From Ectothiorhodospira magna (GTDB lineage: Bacteria > Pseudomonadota > Gammaproteobacteria > Ectothiorhodospirales > Ectothiorhodospiraceae): 64,000 nucleotides of DNA. The notes under the pieces were generated by a model. That model was not told where the DNA came from. It made no database searches and saw nothing but the letters and a program-made list of their open reading frames with translations. This document shows positions 48,663-57,930 of this stretch, piece by piece. A program made the translations under genes and the position numbers. The DNA is taken from contig NZ_FOFO01000005.1 of assembly GCF_900110965.1 (NCBI RefSeq), forward strand, positions 1 through 64,000, given 5' to 3'. Within the stretch, counting starts at the first letter, position 1, and each line of letters opens with the position of its first letter.

Positions 48663-49730
48663 TCAAAGCGGGGGATAATCGATGTAGCCTTCCGGGCCTG
48701 GGGCATAAAAGGTGCTGCGATCCGCCTCCGCCAGGGGGCCATGACGGCGGAAGCGCTCCACCAGATCCGGGTTGGCGATGAAGGGGGTCCCGTAGACCGC
48801 GGCATCGGCAGCGCCGGAACGAATCAGCGCCTCCCCCGTCTCCTGGGTCAGACCACCGCCGGCCAGATAGGCATCGCCCTTGAATCTGGGCCGCAGCAGA
48901 TCATGATAATGCCCGTGATCGCCAAACAGGGCCACATGCAGATAGGCCAGTCGAAAATATCCCAGTTGCTCCACCAGATGACAGTAGGTTTCCCTGGGGT
49001 TGTCATCGTGGATATGGTTAAACCCCATTTCCGGGGCCAGTTTGATGCCGATGTAATCGCCGCTGCGCACGGAGGTCATGGCTTCGAGCACCTCCAGAAT
49101 GAAGCGGGCACGGTTTTCTACGCTGCCACCATACTGGTCGGTACGCTGATTGGTGCTGGAGCACAGGAACTGTTCCGCCAGGTAGCCAGAAGCGGCATGC
49201 AGTTCCACGCCGTCAAATCCTGCCTCGAAGGCCAAAGACGTGGCAATGCGAAAATCCTCGATCACGTCCGGGATTTCATGGGTTTCCAGGGCGCGGGGGG
49301 TGACAAAGGGTTTCATGCCTTCCTGGGTGAAGGCTTCACCCTCGGGACGCACCGCAGAGGCAGAAACGGGCAAGGCGCCGTCCGGCAAAAGATCGGGGTG
49401 GGAAATACGGCCCGCGTGCATCACCTGCATGACGATGCGACCCCCGGCAGCATGGACCGCGTCAGTCACCGCCAGCCAGGCATCCACCTGTTCTTCGGTG
49501 AACATGCCCGGAGTACGGGCATAGCCCCGACCCATGGGGCAGGGATAGACCCCTTCACTGATGATCAGGCCAGCGGTGGCGCGCTGGGCGTAATAGGTGG
49601 CCACATGGGGACCGGGAATGCCGGCATCGTCTGCCCGGGAACGGGTCATGGGCGCCATGACGATGCGGTTTTTCAGGTCCAGGGCGCCGGCATAGAGGTT
49701 GGAAAACAGATCGGTCTCTTTGTTGGGCAT
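48663..49730 (-). CDS. Old Yellow Enzyme family alkene reductase (NemA-like)
   Basis: 355 aa FMN-dependent NAD(P)H enzyme reducing activated C=C bonds, maleimides or nitro esters. Features in order: LKNRIVMAPMTRSRA at the N-terminus, QVMHAGRISHP, the substrate-binding FDGVELHAASGYLAEQF (canonical HAANGYL, here HAASGYL), and the C-terminal FMN phosphate site (LAGGGLTQE, then VYGTPFIANPDL). Single gene. Physiological substrate unknown. Confidence 0.92.
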   Translation of the reverse strand: MPNKETDLFSNLYAGALDLKNRIVMAPMTRSRADDAGIPGPHVATYYAQRATAGLIISEGVYPCPMGRGYARTPGMFTEEQVDAWLAVTDAVHAAGGRIVMQVMHAGRISHPDLLPDGALPVSASAVRPEGEAFTQEGMKPFVTPRALETHEIPDVIEDFRIATSLAFEAGFDGVELHAASGYLAEQFLCSSTNQRTDQYGGSVENRARFILEVLEAMTSVRSGDYIGIKLAPEMGFNHIHDDNPRETYCHLVEQLGYFRLAYLHVALFGDHGHYHDLLRPRFKGDAYLAGGGLTQETGEALIRSGAADAAVYGTPFIANPDLVERFRRHGPLAEADRSTFYAPGPEGYIDYPPL

Positions 49731-49767
49731 GGAAAGTTTGTCTCTTCTGGATTCTAAAAAGATAGGC

Positions 49768-51096
49768 TCATGGCCGTCCGGTTGTGACAGGGGCCGGCGA
49801 TGGTGTTTTGACGGCAGGAAAATGCTCGAAAATCACCCGCCCGGCCACCAGGGTGTGAGTGACCCGGGGCCGAAAGTCCCAGCCAAAAAAGGCACTGTTA
49901 TGGCCGGCGCTAAGCCAGTTGTCCGGTCCGGGTCCATAGCCCCGTTCCGGGTCCACGATAGTCACGTCCGCCCGGTCGCCTACGGTCAGGGTGCCCACCT
50001 TCAGGCCCAGAATCCGGGCCGGGCCAGCGGTGACCCGGCGTACCGCCTCGGACAGGGACAGCACGCCGTCTTCCGCCAGCCGCAATACCAGGGGCAGCAG
50101 GGTTTCCAGGGTGGACATGCCCGGCAGGGTGGCCGGGAAGGGAGCCAGCTTGGCATCGGCTTCCTGGGGTTGATGGTCTGAGCAGATGGCTTCGATAATA
50201 CCGCTGGCCACGGCCTTGCGTAGCCCATCCCGGTCCCGCAGGGTGCGCAGGGGGGGGATCACATGACACAGGCTGTTAAAATCCGCCACATCCATTTCGG
50301 TCAAAAACAGTTGATGGGCACAGACATCGGCGCTGACCGGCAGACCATCTTCCCTGGCGCGACCCACCATGGCAGCTCCCCGTGCCGTGGACAGGCGGCA
50401 GATGTGGATGCGTGCGCCAGTCTGGGCGGTCAGGGCCAGCAGCACCCCCAGGGCAGCCGTTTCTGCAGCCTCCGGGATACCCGGCAGGCCCAGGCGGGTG
50501 GCGACGGCACCTTCGTGGGCACAGCCGGTACCCGCCAGAGACCAGTCGATGGGATGCAGGTACACGGTGATACCATGGCTGGCGGCGTATTCCAGGGCTC
50601 GCCGTAACAGCAGGTGACTGCCCATCGGGCGCAGGGCCTGACTCATCCCCAGGGCGCCAGCCCGTTTCAGGGCGGCCATATCCGACAGTTGCTGTCCCTT
50701 GAGGCCCGTTGTCAGGGCGCCCAGGGCATGGACCCGAACACCGCAGGCCTGTCTGGCACGACGATTGATCAGTTCGATCTGGGCCGGGGAATCTACCACC
50801 GGACTGGTGTCTGGTGGACAGACCAGGGTGGTGATGCCCGCACTGGCAGCAGCGCGGGTTTCCGAGGCGATGGTGGCCTTTTGTTCATGTCCTGGTTCCC
50901 CCAGGCGGGCGGAGAGATCCACCAGACCGGGCAGTACCCAGCGCCCCAAGGCGTTGATGCGCCGATCCGGGCTGTAATCCTCGCTGGGAGGCGCGCCCAG
51001 GGCGACGATCTCCTCACCCTGGATGTAAAGGTCCGTGACCTGATCCACCCCGTTTTCCGGGTCGATCACCCGGCCTTGTTCGATCAGCAGTTTCAT
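49768..51096 (-). CDS. pyrC': Dihydroorotase-like non-catalytic subunit PyrC'
   Basis: 442 aa from the ATG at 51096, which overlaps the pyrB stop. It has the amidohydrolase fold of dihydroorotase. The metal motif D-x-H-x-H-x-R reads DLSARLG (residues 60-66), so both histidines and the arginine are replaced and it should be inactive. In pseudomonads such a PyrC' is a structural partner needed for PyrB assembly. Placement directly after pyrB with ATGA overlap supports that role. The true dihydroorotase must be elsewhere. Confidence 0.9.
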   Translation of the reverse strand: MKLLIEQGRVIDPENGVDQVTDLYIQGEEIVALGAPPSEDYSPDRRINALGRWVLPGLVDLSARLGEPGHEQKATIASETRAAASAGITTLVCPPDTSPVVDSPAQIELINRRARQACGVRVHALGALTTGLKGQQLSDMAALKRAGALGMSQALRPMGSHLLLRRALEYAASHGITVYLHPIDWSLAGTGCAHEGAVATRLGLPGIPEAAETAALGVLLALTAQTGARIHICRLSTARGAAMVGRAREDGLPVSADVCAHQLFLTEMDVADFNSLCHVIPPLRTLRDRDGLRKAVASGIIEAICSDHQPQEADAKLAPFPATLPGMSTLETLLPLVLRLAEDGVLSLSEAVRRVTAGPARILGLKVGTLTVGDRADVTIVDPERGYGPGPDNWLSAGHNSAFFGWDFRPRVTHTLVAGRVIFEHFPAVKTPSPAPVTTGRP

Positions 51097-52115
51097 GCGC
51101 CAGACCCCTGATTCATACTGCCGCCCATGATGGTGGACATGACCGCCATGCGCACGGCGATACCGTGACTGACCTGTTCCAGAATGACCGACTGGGGGCC
51201 GTCTGCCACTCGGGAGTCGATCTCCACTCCGCGATTGGCGGGGCCTGGATGCATGACCATGCAATCTGGCGCTGCCAGGGCCAGGCGTTCCTCGGTCAGC
51301 CCCCAGAGCTGGAAGAATTCGTGCTCGGAGGGCAGCAGGCCGCTTTCCATCCGTTCCTTCTGCAGCCGCAGCATGATGACCACATCCACATCCCTGAGGC
51401 CGGCGCGGATGTCGTGAAACACATGTACCCCCAGGTCCTCCACATAGGCAGGCAGCAGGGTCTTGGGGCCGATCACCCGGACTTCGCCGGTATTGAGCAA
51501 ATTCAGGGCGTGGATCTGGGAGCGGGCCACCCGGGAATGGAGGATGTCGCCCACGATGGCCACCTTCAGGCGGGTGAAGTCCCCCTTGTGGCGACGAATG
51601 GTGAACATGTCCAGCAGGGCCTGGGTGGGGTGGGCATGGCGACCATCGCCGGCATTGAGCACGCTCACATGGGGCGCCACGTGGCGGGCGATGAAGTGGG
51701 CCGCGCCGCTGTCGGCGTGACGCACCACGAACATGTCCACATACATGGCCTGGAGGTTTCTGAGGGTGTCCAGCAGGCTCTCGCCCTTGACCGTGGCCGA
51801 GGTGCTGATATTGATGTTCAGCACGTCCGCCGACAAACGCTTGGCCGCCAGTTCGAAGGTGGTGCGGGTCCGGGTGCTGGCCTCGAAGAACAGGTTCATC
51901 ACCGTCTTGCCCCGCAGCAGGGGCACCTTCTTCACCGCCTGGGCGTTCATGCCGGCGAAGGACTCGGCGGTATCCAGGATCTCGGTGATCAGGGCGCCGG
52001 AGAGTCCCTCGATGGTGAGCAGATGCCGTAGCCGTCCCTGGGCATTGAACTGCAGGGAGGGAGGCAGGGGTCCGGCGGCAGGCCGGAATCGGGCCGGGCT
52101 ATCCTGATCGATCAT
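51093..52115 (-). CDS. pyrB: Aspartate carbamoyltransferase catalytic subunit
   Basis: 340 aa. Forms N-carbamoyl-L-aspartate from carbamoyl phosphate and aspartate in pyrimidine synthesis. The carbamoyl-phosphate site STRTRTTFE, the KGES loop, HPTQ and HPGP are intact, and the aspartate-binding RLQKER loop is present. The N-terminal extension of about 25 residues is typical of the pseudomonad type that associates with PyrC'. It overlaps pyrR upstream (ATGA) and pyrC' downstream (ATGA). Confidence 0.96.
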   Translation of the reverse strand: MIDQDSPARFRPAAGPLPPSLQFNAQGRLRHLLTIEGLSGALITEILDTAESFAGMNAQAVKKVPLLRGKTVMNLFFEASTRTRTTFELAAKRLSADVLNINISTSATVKGESLLDTLRNLQAMYVDMFVVRHADSGAAHFIARHVAPHVSVLNAGDGRHAHPTQALLDMFTIRRHKGDFTRLKVAIVGDILHSRVARSQIHALNLLNTGEVRVIGPKTLLPAYVEDLGVHVFHDIRAGLRDVDVVIMLRLQKERMESGLLPSEHEFFQLWGLTEERLALAAPDCMVMHPGPANRGVEIDSRVADGPQSVILEQVSHGIAVRMAVMSTIMGGSMNQGSGA

Positions 52116-52621
52116 GACGCGGGTTCCAGTTTGACGATGTCCAGACGCAGGGGATCGGGTCCCCGCAGCTTCACCTGCTCGTCGCTTCGAAGCTTGAGAT
52201 GCTGGCCCACCACCTGGGCCTGGATCGGCAGCTCCCGTCCGTCCCGTTCCACCAGCACCGCCAGCATCACCGAGGCCGGACGGCCATAGTCGAACAGTTC
52301 GTTCATGGCGGCGCGGATGGTGCGGCCGGTGAACAGCACATCGTCCACCAGCAGGATGTGGCGATCATCCACGGCGAAGGGCAGGGAGGAGGGACGCACC
52401 TGGGGATGCATGCCCATGCGGCTGAAGTCATCCCGGTAGAAGGAAATATCCAGTTTACCCAGAGGCTCGTTCAGATCCAGGCGCTGGTGCAGTTGCTCGG
52501 CCACCCAGACTCCGCCGGTATGGATACCCACCAGGGCGGGGGCGGTGATGTGCTGTGCCGACAGGTGGCGGCGCAGGGCATCAGCCATGCGGTCCAGAAG
52601 GGTGCTGACAGGTTCGGTCAT
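52112..52621 (-). CDS. pyrR: PyrR, pyrimidine operon regulator/uracil phosphoribosyltransferase
   Basis: 169 aa from the ATG at 52621, overlapping the ruvX stop. The PRPP-binding loop is [21 protein letters not shown], and the N-terminal [10 protein letters not shown] provides the base-side loop. In gammaproteobacteria PyrR acts mainly as a regulator or phosphoribosyltransferase encoded ahead of pyrB. No PyrR-type RNA attenuator was evident between the overlapping genes. Confidence 0.94.
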   Translation of the reverse strand: MTEPVSTLLDRMADALRRHLSAQHITAPALVGIHTGGVWVAEQLHQRLDLNEPLGKLDISFYRDDFSRMGMHPQVRPSSLPFAVDDRHILLVDDVLFTGRTIRAAMNELFDYGRPASVMLAVLVERDGRELPIQAQVVGQHLKLRSDEQVKLRGPDPLRLDIVKLEPAS

Positions 52622-53097
52622 TGAGAAATCTCTTGGGCAAGCCAGTGTTCCAGAAAGATGGCCGCTGCGACGGCGTCGATGTCCTCCTTGCAAATACGTC
52701 CACGACGGCCTTCCTGGCGCCGGGATTTGAGCTGGGATGTGGCTTCGGCAGAACTGAACTGTTCGTCCACCCATCGCACCGGCAGGGTATAGCGGGCTCG
52801 CAGACGATCACAAAAAGCCTGGATGCGGCGGGCCAGAGGGTGCTCGCTGCCGTCCGGGGTGCCGGGCAGGCCCACCACCAGCAGGGCCGGTTGCCATTCC
52901 CGGATCAGGACATCCAGGCGGGGCCAGTCGGGGATGCCGTCCCGGGCGCTCAGGGTGTCCAGGGGGGCGGCGGTGCGGGTGATGCCATTACCGACGGCCA
53001 CGCCGATGCGTTTTTCCCCGTAGTCCAGTCCCAGCACTGTATCGGGTATGCCCATGTCCCGGATTTTTTTCTCGCGCCGGGCGCGGGTATCAGGCAT
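52618..53097 (-). CDS. ruvX: RuvX/YqgF, putative Holliday junction resolvase-like protein
   Basis: 159 aa from the ATG at 53097, which overlaps the yqgE stop. RNase H-like fold: [15 protein letters not shown] at the N-terminus with the first catalytic aspartate, [28 protein letters not shown], and the C-terminal [14 protein letters not shown] acidic pair. It is implicated in processing the 5' end of 16S pre-rRNA and in junction resolution. Usual partner of yqgE. Confidence 0.94.
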   Translation of the reverse strand: MPDTRARREKKIRDMGIPDTVLGLDYGEKRIGVAVGNGITRTAAPLDTLSARDGIPDWPRLDVLIREWQPALLVVGLPGTPDGSEHPLARRIQAFCDRLRARYTLPVRWVDEQFSSAEATSQLKSRRQEGRRGRICKEDIDAVAAAIFLEHWLAQEISQ

Positions 53098-53647
53098 GAC
53101 CGGCCTGACCACTCATGAGGGACAAGTCTACGCCCAGTTGTCCAGCGGCGGCTTGCCAGCGTTTGTCTGGTGGTTCTTGAAACAGAACATCTGCCGCTGC
53201 CGGGCAGGTGAGCCAGACGTTGTCTCCGATTTCCTGTTCCAGTTGTCCCGGTCCCCAGCCGGCATATCCCAGGGCAATGAGATAACTGGGCGGGCCGGCG
53301 CCCTCGGCCATGGCTTCCAGGATGTCCCGGGAGGTGGTGACGGCAATGCGGTCGCTCACTCGCATGGTGGAGGTCCAGCGTTGTCCGGCTGGATGGAGGA
53401 TGAAGCCTCGATCCGGCTGTACCGGGCCGCCGTTGTAGACGGGAATGCGGTGGGCGGGCACCTTGGCGGTGATGCCCATATGTTCCAGCACCACTTCCAG
53501 AGTCAGGTCTGTGGGGTGATTGATGACGATGCCCATGGCCCCCTCTTCCGTGTGCTCGCACAGATAGGTGACGGCATGGAAAAAGTTGGGGTCCGCCAGG
53601 GTGGGCATGGCGATCAGGAACTGGTCTGTGAAGTTCGCGCTGCGCAT
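53090..53647 (-). CDS. yqgE: YqgE/AlgH family protein
   Basis: 185 aa from the ATG at 53647 (MRSANFTDQFLIAMP, the normal family start; the frame is open 31 codons further up). Family blocks: DPNFFHAVTYLCEHTEEGAMGIVINHP, VYNGGPVQPDRGFILHP and GYAGWGPGQLEQEI. Function is not firmly known. It accompanies ruvX in most gammaproteobacteria and follows tonB here after a gap of 100 bp. Confidence 0.94.
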   Translation of the reverse strand: MRSANFTDQFLIAMPTLADPNFFHAVTYLCEHTEEGAMGIVINHPTDLTLEVVLEHMGITAKVPAHRIPVYNGGPVQPDRGFILHPAGQRWTSTMRVSDRIAVTTSRDILEAMAEGAGPPSYLIALGYAGWGPGQLEQEIGDNVWLTCPAAADVLFQEPPDKRWQAAAGQLGVDLSLMSGQAGHA

Positions 53648-53747
53648 GGGTATCGGGGTCGCGGCTGCATTCGATGGATCTAGTGTACACCTTCCCCCGA
53701 TCCGGTCGTAGGGCTGGTGCCTTTGGGCGGCAGCAATCACTAATTTA

Positions 53748-54632
53748 TCAACGTTCCTGGCTATGCAGATGGGTCTGGTTGCCCTGAAATACCCAGGTAC
53801 GGGTGATCATGAGTTGATCATAAGCGTGACGCATCTCGGCAGGGAAGGGGGCAAAGGGGCCAGCCAGGGTCACAATGCGGCGGGCGGCGTCATCCAGAAC
53901 CGGTTTGCCGGAACTGGCGCCGATCTGGATATTGACGACCTGACCTTCCTGATCGATCAGAACACTCAGCACTAGGCTGCCCCCCAGTTGCTGGCGCCGG
54001 GCTTGATCCGGGTAATTGAGATTGCCCACCTGTTCCACCTTGCGTACCCAGGCCGCCACATAGGCAGCCTCCACAGCGGACTGGGTGCTCAGGGCATCCA
54101 CATAATGGATGCGTGGCCGAGGGGCCTGCTGTTGTTCCCTGGGGGCCAGTTCAGTACTGAATCGGGCCATGTTCAGGTGATGTTCCATCCATTCCTGGTC
54201 AGTCAAGTGGTGTTCGGGAATGGCGTTTTGGGACGGCAGCTGTCGCTGCGCTGGCACAACAGGATTAATGGCCGTGATCACCTCGGTATGGTGCCGGGGG
54301 ACCGGCTGGGGCACTGCCGCCGTGGCCTGTCGCTGATTCAGGTCATCTGCAGGTACGGGGAGGGGTTGGGTCATCGGGCTCACGGGCCGACCGTCGGGAG
54401 CATCCTGGCCACTGGCCTGCTGATCCACCTGGGCCTTGACCTGAGCCTTGGGGTCGGGGGTATCGGTGCGGGTATGCACCAAAATCACCTCAACGGCTGT
54501 CCCTTCCATCCGGGGCGCGTTGGGGGACAACTCAAATCCCAGGCCAAAGATGACCAGCCCGTGCAGGGCCAGGGCCAGCAACAGGGCCGGAACCAGAGCA
54601 TCGACGGCGATGGAGGAGGACGCAAGGGGCAT
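53748..54632 (-). CDS. tonB: TonB-family energy transducer
   Basis: 294 aa from the ATG at 54632, overlapping the Gx transporter stop (TGATG). One N-terminal membrane anchor (VPALLLALALHGLVIFGLG) precedes a variable periplasmic linker rich in Pro/Gln. A C-terminal TonB domain follows (about 200-290) with YPDQARRQQLGGSLVLSVLID and the IGASSGKPVLDDAARRIV region. It transmits proton-motive force to outer-membrane receptors. This gshB-linked 'TonB2' type is widespread beside yqgE. Confidence 0.9.
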   Translation of the reverse strand: MPLASSSIAVDALVPALLLALALHGLVIFGLGFELSPNAPRMEGTAVEVILVHTRTDTPDPKAQVKAQVDQQASGQDAPDGRPVSPMTQPLPVPADDLNQRQATAAVPQPVPRHHTEVITAINPVVPAQRQLPSQNAIPEHHLTDQEWMEHHLNMARFSTELAPREQQQAPRPRIHYVDALSTQSAVEAAYVAAWVRKVEQVGNLNYPDQARRQQLGGSLVLSVLIDQEGQVVNIQIGASSGKPVLDDAARRIVTLAGPFAPFPAEMRHAYDQLMITRTWVFQGNQTHLHSQER

Positions 54633-55213
54633 CAGGACAGCGCCGAAGGTTGGGATACCTGCCGATACATGACGGCCGCTATTGTACCGCTCATCAGGCC
54701 GAATACCAGAGCAAAGGTCAGCAATACCGGCAGCAGTTTGAGCAAGGCGGGATGGGGGATAAACAGCCACCAGGCCAGCAGGAACTGCCCTGTCATGTGG
54801 GCCAGGGCCGCCAGTACACACAGGCCCAGGGGGCTGAGTCGGGTGCCTGCCAGCCGATGGGCCAGTCCCAGAATGGCCAGACTGCAGCCGGCACCTGCGG
54901 CACTGAGTAAAAAAGCAGGACTGAGAAAGGTGCCGATCACCAGACTGCCCGCCAGCACCCGCAATACAGTGACCCAGACCGCCATTCGCCAGCCGAACAG
55001 CATCAGCACCAGCACCGTGATCACATTGGCCAGCCCTGGCTTGACGCCGGGCAGGGGGCTGGGGATGGCGGCCTCCAGGATGTGCACGGCAATGGCCAGT
55101 GCGGCCAGCCAGGCGATGCGGTGATCTTCCCGGGTGGTGGGCAGCTGCTTGACGTCCTCCCCGCCCTGAAGGACGGGGATTCCTAGTTGTCGCCTTCCAG
55201 GTTCCTGCTTCAT
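54632..55213 (-). CDS. Gx transporter family membrane protein (EetB-like), 5' end rebuilt by an insertion
   Basis: 193 aa with about five hydrophobic segments (LAALAIAVHILEAA, NVITVLVLMLFGW and others) and the family block PLPGVKPGLANV. Related proteins are annotated Gx transporter or heptaprenyl diphosphate synthase component I. The first about 20 residues come from the right end of the TnpB element: the IS hairpin at 55159-55178 encodes part of GIPVLQGGEDV, and the native-looking sequence resumes at KQLPTTREDH. The original start was therefore cut off and replaced by an ATG in the element. Normal expression from the upstream operon is doubtful. Confidence 0.75.
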   Translation of the reverse strand: MKQEPGRRQLGIPVLQGGEDVKQLPTTREDHRIAWLAALAIAVHILEAAIPSPLPGVKPGLANVITVLVLMLFGWRMAVWVTVLRVLAGSLVIGTFLSPAFLLSAAGAGCSLAILGLAHRLAGTRLSPLGLCVLAALAHMTGQFLLAWWLFIPHPALLKLLPVLLTFALVFGLMSGTIAAVMYRQVSQPSALS

Positions 55214-55330
55214 GGTCCGTTGCTCTTTGGGATTGCCCGCAGAGGCTTACACAGACTCCACAGGCTTAACCTCCCGTGCGCCCCACGGTAGTTTTCTCGT
55301 GCTCTCGCAGCTTGTCGGCTCCGGCCAGAA
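55149..55330 (-). ncRNA. Predicted omega RNA (reRNA) of the TnpB element
   Basis: In this family a guide RNA is made from the 3' end of tnpB and the right-end stem-loop, with the guide taken from the flank. The 117 bp between the tnpB stop and the right end, plus the hairpin at 55159-55178, fit. The guide would begin just past 55149 and read GCAGCTGCCCACCACCCG on the minus strand. The 5' limit is a guess. Confidence 0.4.
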
Positions 55331-56420
55331 TGGCCTTGCCTGCTTTGAGGATGTTCTTTGCAGCGTTCACATCGCGGTCGTGACCGGCTCCGCAGGCGGG
55401 GCAGTCCCAATGTCGAACTGATAGCGCCAAGGTGTCGGAAAGATGACCACAGGCGTGGCAACGCTTGCTGGATGGGTACCACCTGTCGATCTGAACAAAA
55501 TCTCGTCCGTACCACTGGGCCTTGTAGGTCAGCATCGACGTCATTTGATGCCATCCCACGTTGCTTATGGCTTTTGCCAGCGAGCGGTTCTTGAGCATGT
55601 TCTTCACTTGCAGGCTTTCGGCAGCTACGACTTGGTTCTCGTGAATGAGCTGCGTGGTCAGCTTGTGTGCGAAGTCTCGGCGTTGGTCGGCAATCCTGGC
55701 ATGAATGCGTGCGACCTTGAGTTTTGCCTTGGCCCGGTTGGCTGACCCTTTCTCCTTACGTGACAGGCTGCGCTGGGCGCGAGCCAGTTTCTTCTCGGAC
55801 TGCTTGAGATATTGGTGGTTGTTGACCTTCTGTCCGCTGCTGGTGATGACCGCGTGAGTGAGGCCGAGGTCGATGCCCACCTCCTGCTTGCTGAACGGCA
55901 AGGGCGCCACATATTCCTGGACGAGAATTGAGATGTGGTAGCGCCCCGCTGTATCGCAACTGACCGTGACACTGGATGGTGTGCCGGTGAAGCGACGGCT
56001 CCATCGGATATTCAGCGGCTCCTTGTGCTTGGCTAGCTTGATCTGCCCGTCGCGGTACGAGAAACCACTGCTCGTGTAGCGAGCGGACTGGCAGGCGTGC
56101 TTTTTCTTGAAGGTGGGGTATTTGGCACGCCCCAGGAAGAAGTTCTTGAACGCCGTGTCGAGGTTGCGCAGTGCCTGCTGCAAGCAGACGTTCGACACCT
56201 CCTGAAGCCACAGCGTTTCCGACTGCTTTTTCAGCACGGTAAGCTGCTTGGCTGTGTCGTTGTAACCGACCCGCTCCTGTTGCTCGTACCAAGCGTCGGT
56301 GCGCACTTTCAGGAAGTGGTTGTAAACGTACCTCGTACACCCGAATGTCCGGGCAAGCTGTTCGGCCTGCTCGGGCGTCGGATAGAATCGGTATTTGTAG
56401 GCACGCTGCACGGTATTCAT
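55266..56420 (-). CDS. tnpB: RNA-guided endonuclease TnpB
   Basis: 384 aa, apparently intact. N-terminal helix-turn-helix-like start AYKYRFYPTPEQAEQLARTFG. The RuvC nuclease triad is Asp184 (GIDLGLTH), Glu268 (VAAESLQVKNM) and Asp350 (HDRDVNAAKNI). A zinc finger is formed by Cys321/Cys324 and Cys340/Cys343. It cuts DNA matching the element's guide RNA and so helps retain the transposon after excision. A TATAAA-like box lies upstream on the minus strand. Confidence 0.93.
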   Translation of the reverse strand: MNTVQRAYKYRFYPTPEQAEQLARTFGCTRYVYNHFLKVRTDAWYEQQERVGYNDTAKQLTVLKKQSETLWLQEVSNVCLQQALRNLDTAFKNFFLGRAKYPTFKKKHACQSARYTSSGFSYRDGQIKLAKHKEPLNIRWSRRFTGTPSSVTVSCDTAGRYHISILVQEYVAPLPFSKQEVGIDLGLTHAVITSSGQKVNNHQYLKQSEKKLARAQRSLSRKEKGSANRAKAKLKVARIHARIADQRRDFAHKLTTQLIHENQVVAAESLQVKNMLKNRSLAKAISNVGWHQMTSMLTYKAQWYGRDFVQIDRWYPSSKRCHACGHLSDTLALSVRHWDCPACGAGHDRDVNAAKNILKAGKAILAGADKLREHEKTTVGRTGG

Positions 56421-56524
56421 GCTGCGTATCTTAACGCCTTATTTATACCGCGTCAAACAAGAACCGCTTCGCGGTTCGCGCTATCCTTCCCCGCCCTGAA
56501 GGGCGAGGTTTGCCGCGCAACTGA

Positions 56525-56884
56525 TCAATAGTTCACGCTATCAAATGCCCATTCATCTCCCAGTACCTCGATGATGACCCGGTTGGGCAGGCTGACAGCC
56601 ATGTCGCCGGCCTGGCGCAGCCAGCCCGCCTGCTGACAGATACCCTGGGAGCCGGGGGAGGCGGCGCAGCGGGCAGCGCCGTCACGGATTTCCACCACGG
56701 TGATGCCGGCGGGGCCGGTGACTTCCAGTTGCCGGGGCTGATCCAGGGGCAGTCGGGCGATTTCCCGATCCCCGGCCACCACCCGGACCTGGGTGGCGGG
56801 GGTGGCCGGGGTCCACAGCCAGACATAGCTGCCCATCACCAGCAGTATGGCCAGCAGGATGACCAGTCCGTCGGCGCGGGTCAT
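56525..56884 (-). CDS. NusG domain II-containing protein (EetA-like)
   Basis: 119 aa. One N-terminal membrane helix (LVILLAILLVMGSYVWLW) is followed by an extracytoplasmic NusG-II type beta domain (about 30-119) with PRQLEVTGPAGITVVEI and CQQAGWLRQAGDMAVSLPNRVIIEV. The conserved GICQQAGW cysteine region is present. It overlaps the apbE stop by one base (TAATG-type junction at 56884). Similar proteins occur with ApbE and Gx transporter in flavin-dependent extracellular electron transfer loci. Confidence 0.82.
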   Translation of the reverse strand: MTRADGLVILLAILLVMGSYVWLWTPATPATQVRVVAGDREIARLPLDQPRQLEVTGPAGITVVEIRDGAARCAASPGSQGICQQAGWLRQAGDMAVSLPNRVIIEVLGDEWAFDSVNY

Positions 56885-57930
56885 TATGGCAAGGAGGTAA
56901 TGCGGCGGGTGGGTGTTCCCTCGAAAGTCACCCGCTTTTCCATGGCCGGCGTCAGGTGAATGACACCGGCCTCATCCACCAGCATCACCTTGTCGATACC
57001 CAATCGGGCCGCGACGGCGGGCCAGTGTTCGGGACCGGCGATAAACAGGGCGGTGCTGGCCACATCGGCGGTGGCTGCATGGTGATGGATCACAGTCACA
57101 GCCCGGGTGCCCCGAGCCGGGTATCCGGTACGAGGGTCCAGAATATGATGGTAACGTTCGCCCTCGTGGCGGTAATAACGCTCATAATCCCCGGAAGTGA
57201 ATACGGCCTCCTCCCCCTGAATCCTGATGGCGGCCAGCACCCCCTGGCCATCGGGAGCGCGGACCCCGATCCGCCAGGACCGATTGCCGGGTCGGCCAAT
57301 GGCCAGCAAATCGCCACCGGCATTGAGGATGGCATGTTCCACCCCCAGGTCACGCAGATGGGCCATGGCCTGCTGGATACCATAGCCTTTGGCATAGGCG
57401 CCAAGATCCAGTTGAACTGCCGGATTGTGGCTGCGCATACGAATACCGTCGATCTCGATGTCGGCCATGCTGGGCGCCTGTTCCAGAATGGCCCTGATCT
57501 GCTCCGGTGTTGGTGGCGGCCCCTGGGGATCGTCTGTCTGAAAGCCCCAGAGGGCAAACAGGGCGCCCAGGGCTGGATTGAACAGCCCTTCGCTGGTTTT
57601 GTAGAAACGTTGAGCCTCCAGAATCAGAGGCAACACGGAAGGATCGGCAGAAAAAGGCAGTCCGGTGGACAGCAGTTCGTTGGTCCGACTCATGGGGCCA
57701 GGTTCCCAGGCGTGCCAGGTTTGATGCATGTATTCCAGGTCTGAGCGCACCGATTCGGTGGCTCTGGCTACCAGCTCCCGATCTGAAGTGTAGATGTTCA
57801 GTTCCACCAGGGTGCCAAAGGCAATGAAACGATCCCGATGGATCTCCGGGCGCTCACAGGCACTCAGCAGCAAGGTCAGGCACAGTACCACCATCAGTGG
57901 CCCAGTCCGGCGCTCAAACCGGTGGATCAT
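56884..57930 (-). CDS. apbE: FAD:protein FMN transferase ApbE, lipoprotein
   Basis: 348 aa. The lipoprotein signal ends in LLSAC (Cys25). It attaches FMN from FAD to threonine in target flavoproteins outside the cytoplasm. Features: FGTLVELNIYTSD, the FAD-binding LDLGAYAKGYGIQQAMAHL, NAGGDLLAIGRPG, HHILDPRTGYPARG and the metal site ADVASTALFIAG. It overlaps gshB upstream (ATGA) and the NusG-II gene downstream. Confidence 0.93.
   Translation of the reverse strand: MIHRFERRTGPLMVVLCLTLLLSACERPEIHRDRFIAFGTLVELNIYTSDRELVARATESVRSDLEYMHQTWHAWEPGPMSRTNELLSTGLPFSADPSVLPLILEAQRFYKTSEGLFNPALGALFALWGFQTDDPQGPPPTPEQIRAILEQAPSMADIEIDGIRMRSHNPAVQLDLGAYAKGYGIQQAMAHLRDLGVEHAILNAGGDLLAIGRPGNRSWRIGVRAPDGQGVLAAIRIQGEEAVFTSGDYERYYRHEGERYHHILDPRTGYPARGTRAVTVIHHHAATADVASTALFIAGPEHWPAVAARLGIDKVMLVDEAGVIHLTPAMEKRVTFEGTPTRRITSLP

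Larger units (their letters stand above)
55149..56516 (-). mobile_element. TnpB-only element (IS1341 type, IS200/IS605 group)
   Basis: One intact tnpB flanked by subterminal hairpins. The right end has CCCCGCCCTGAAGGACGGGG at 55159-55178 with a tip near 55149 (minus strand ...GGACGTCAA). The left end has a similar hairpin at 56489-56508 and a second, GAACCGC/GCGGTTC, at 56461-56477. No tnpA is inside, so it depends on a transposase in trans, possibly the IS200-like one at 59.6 kb. It separates the NusG-II gene from the Gx transporter gene. The left boundary is approximate. Confidence 0.8.
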
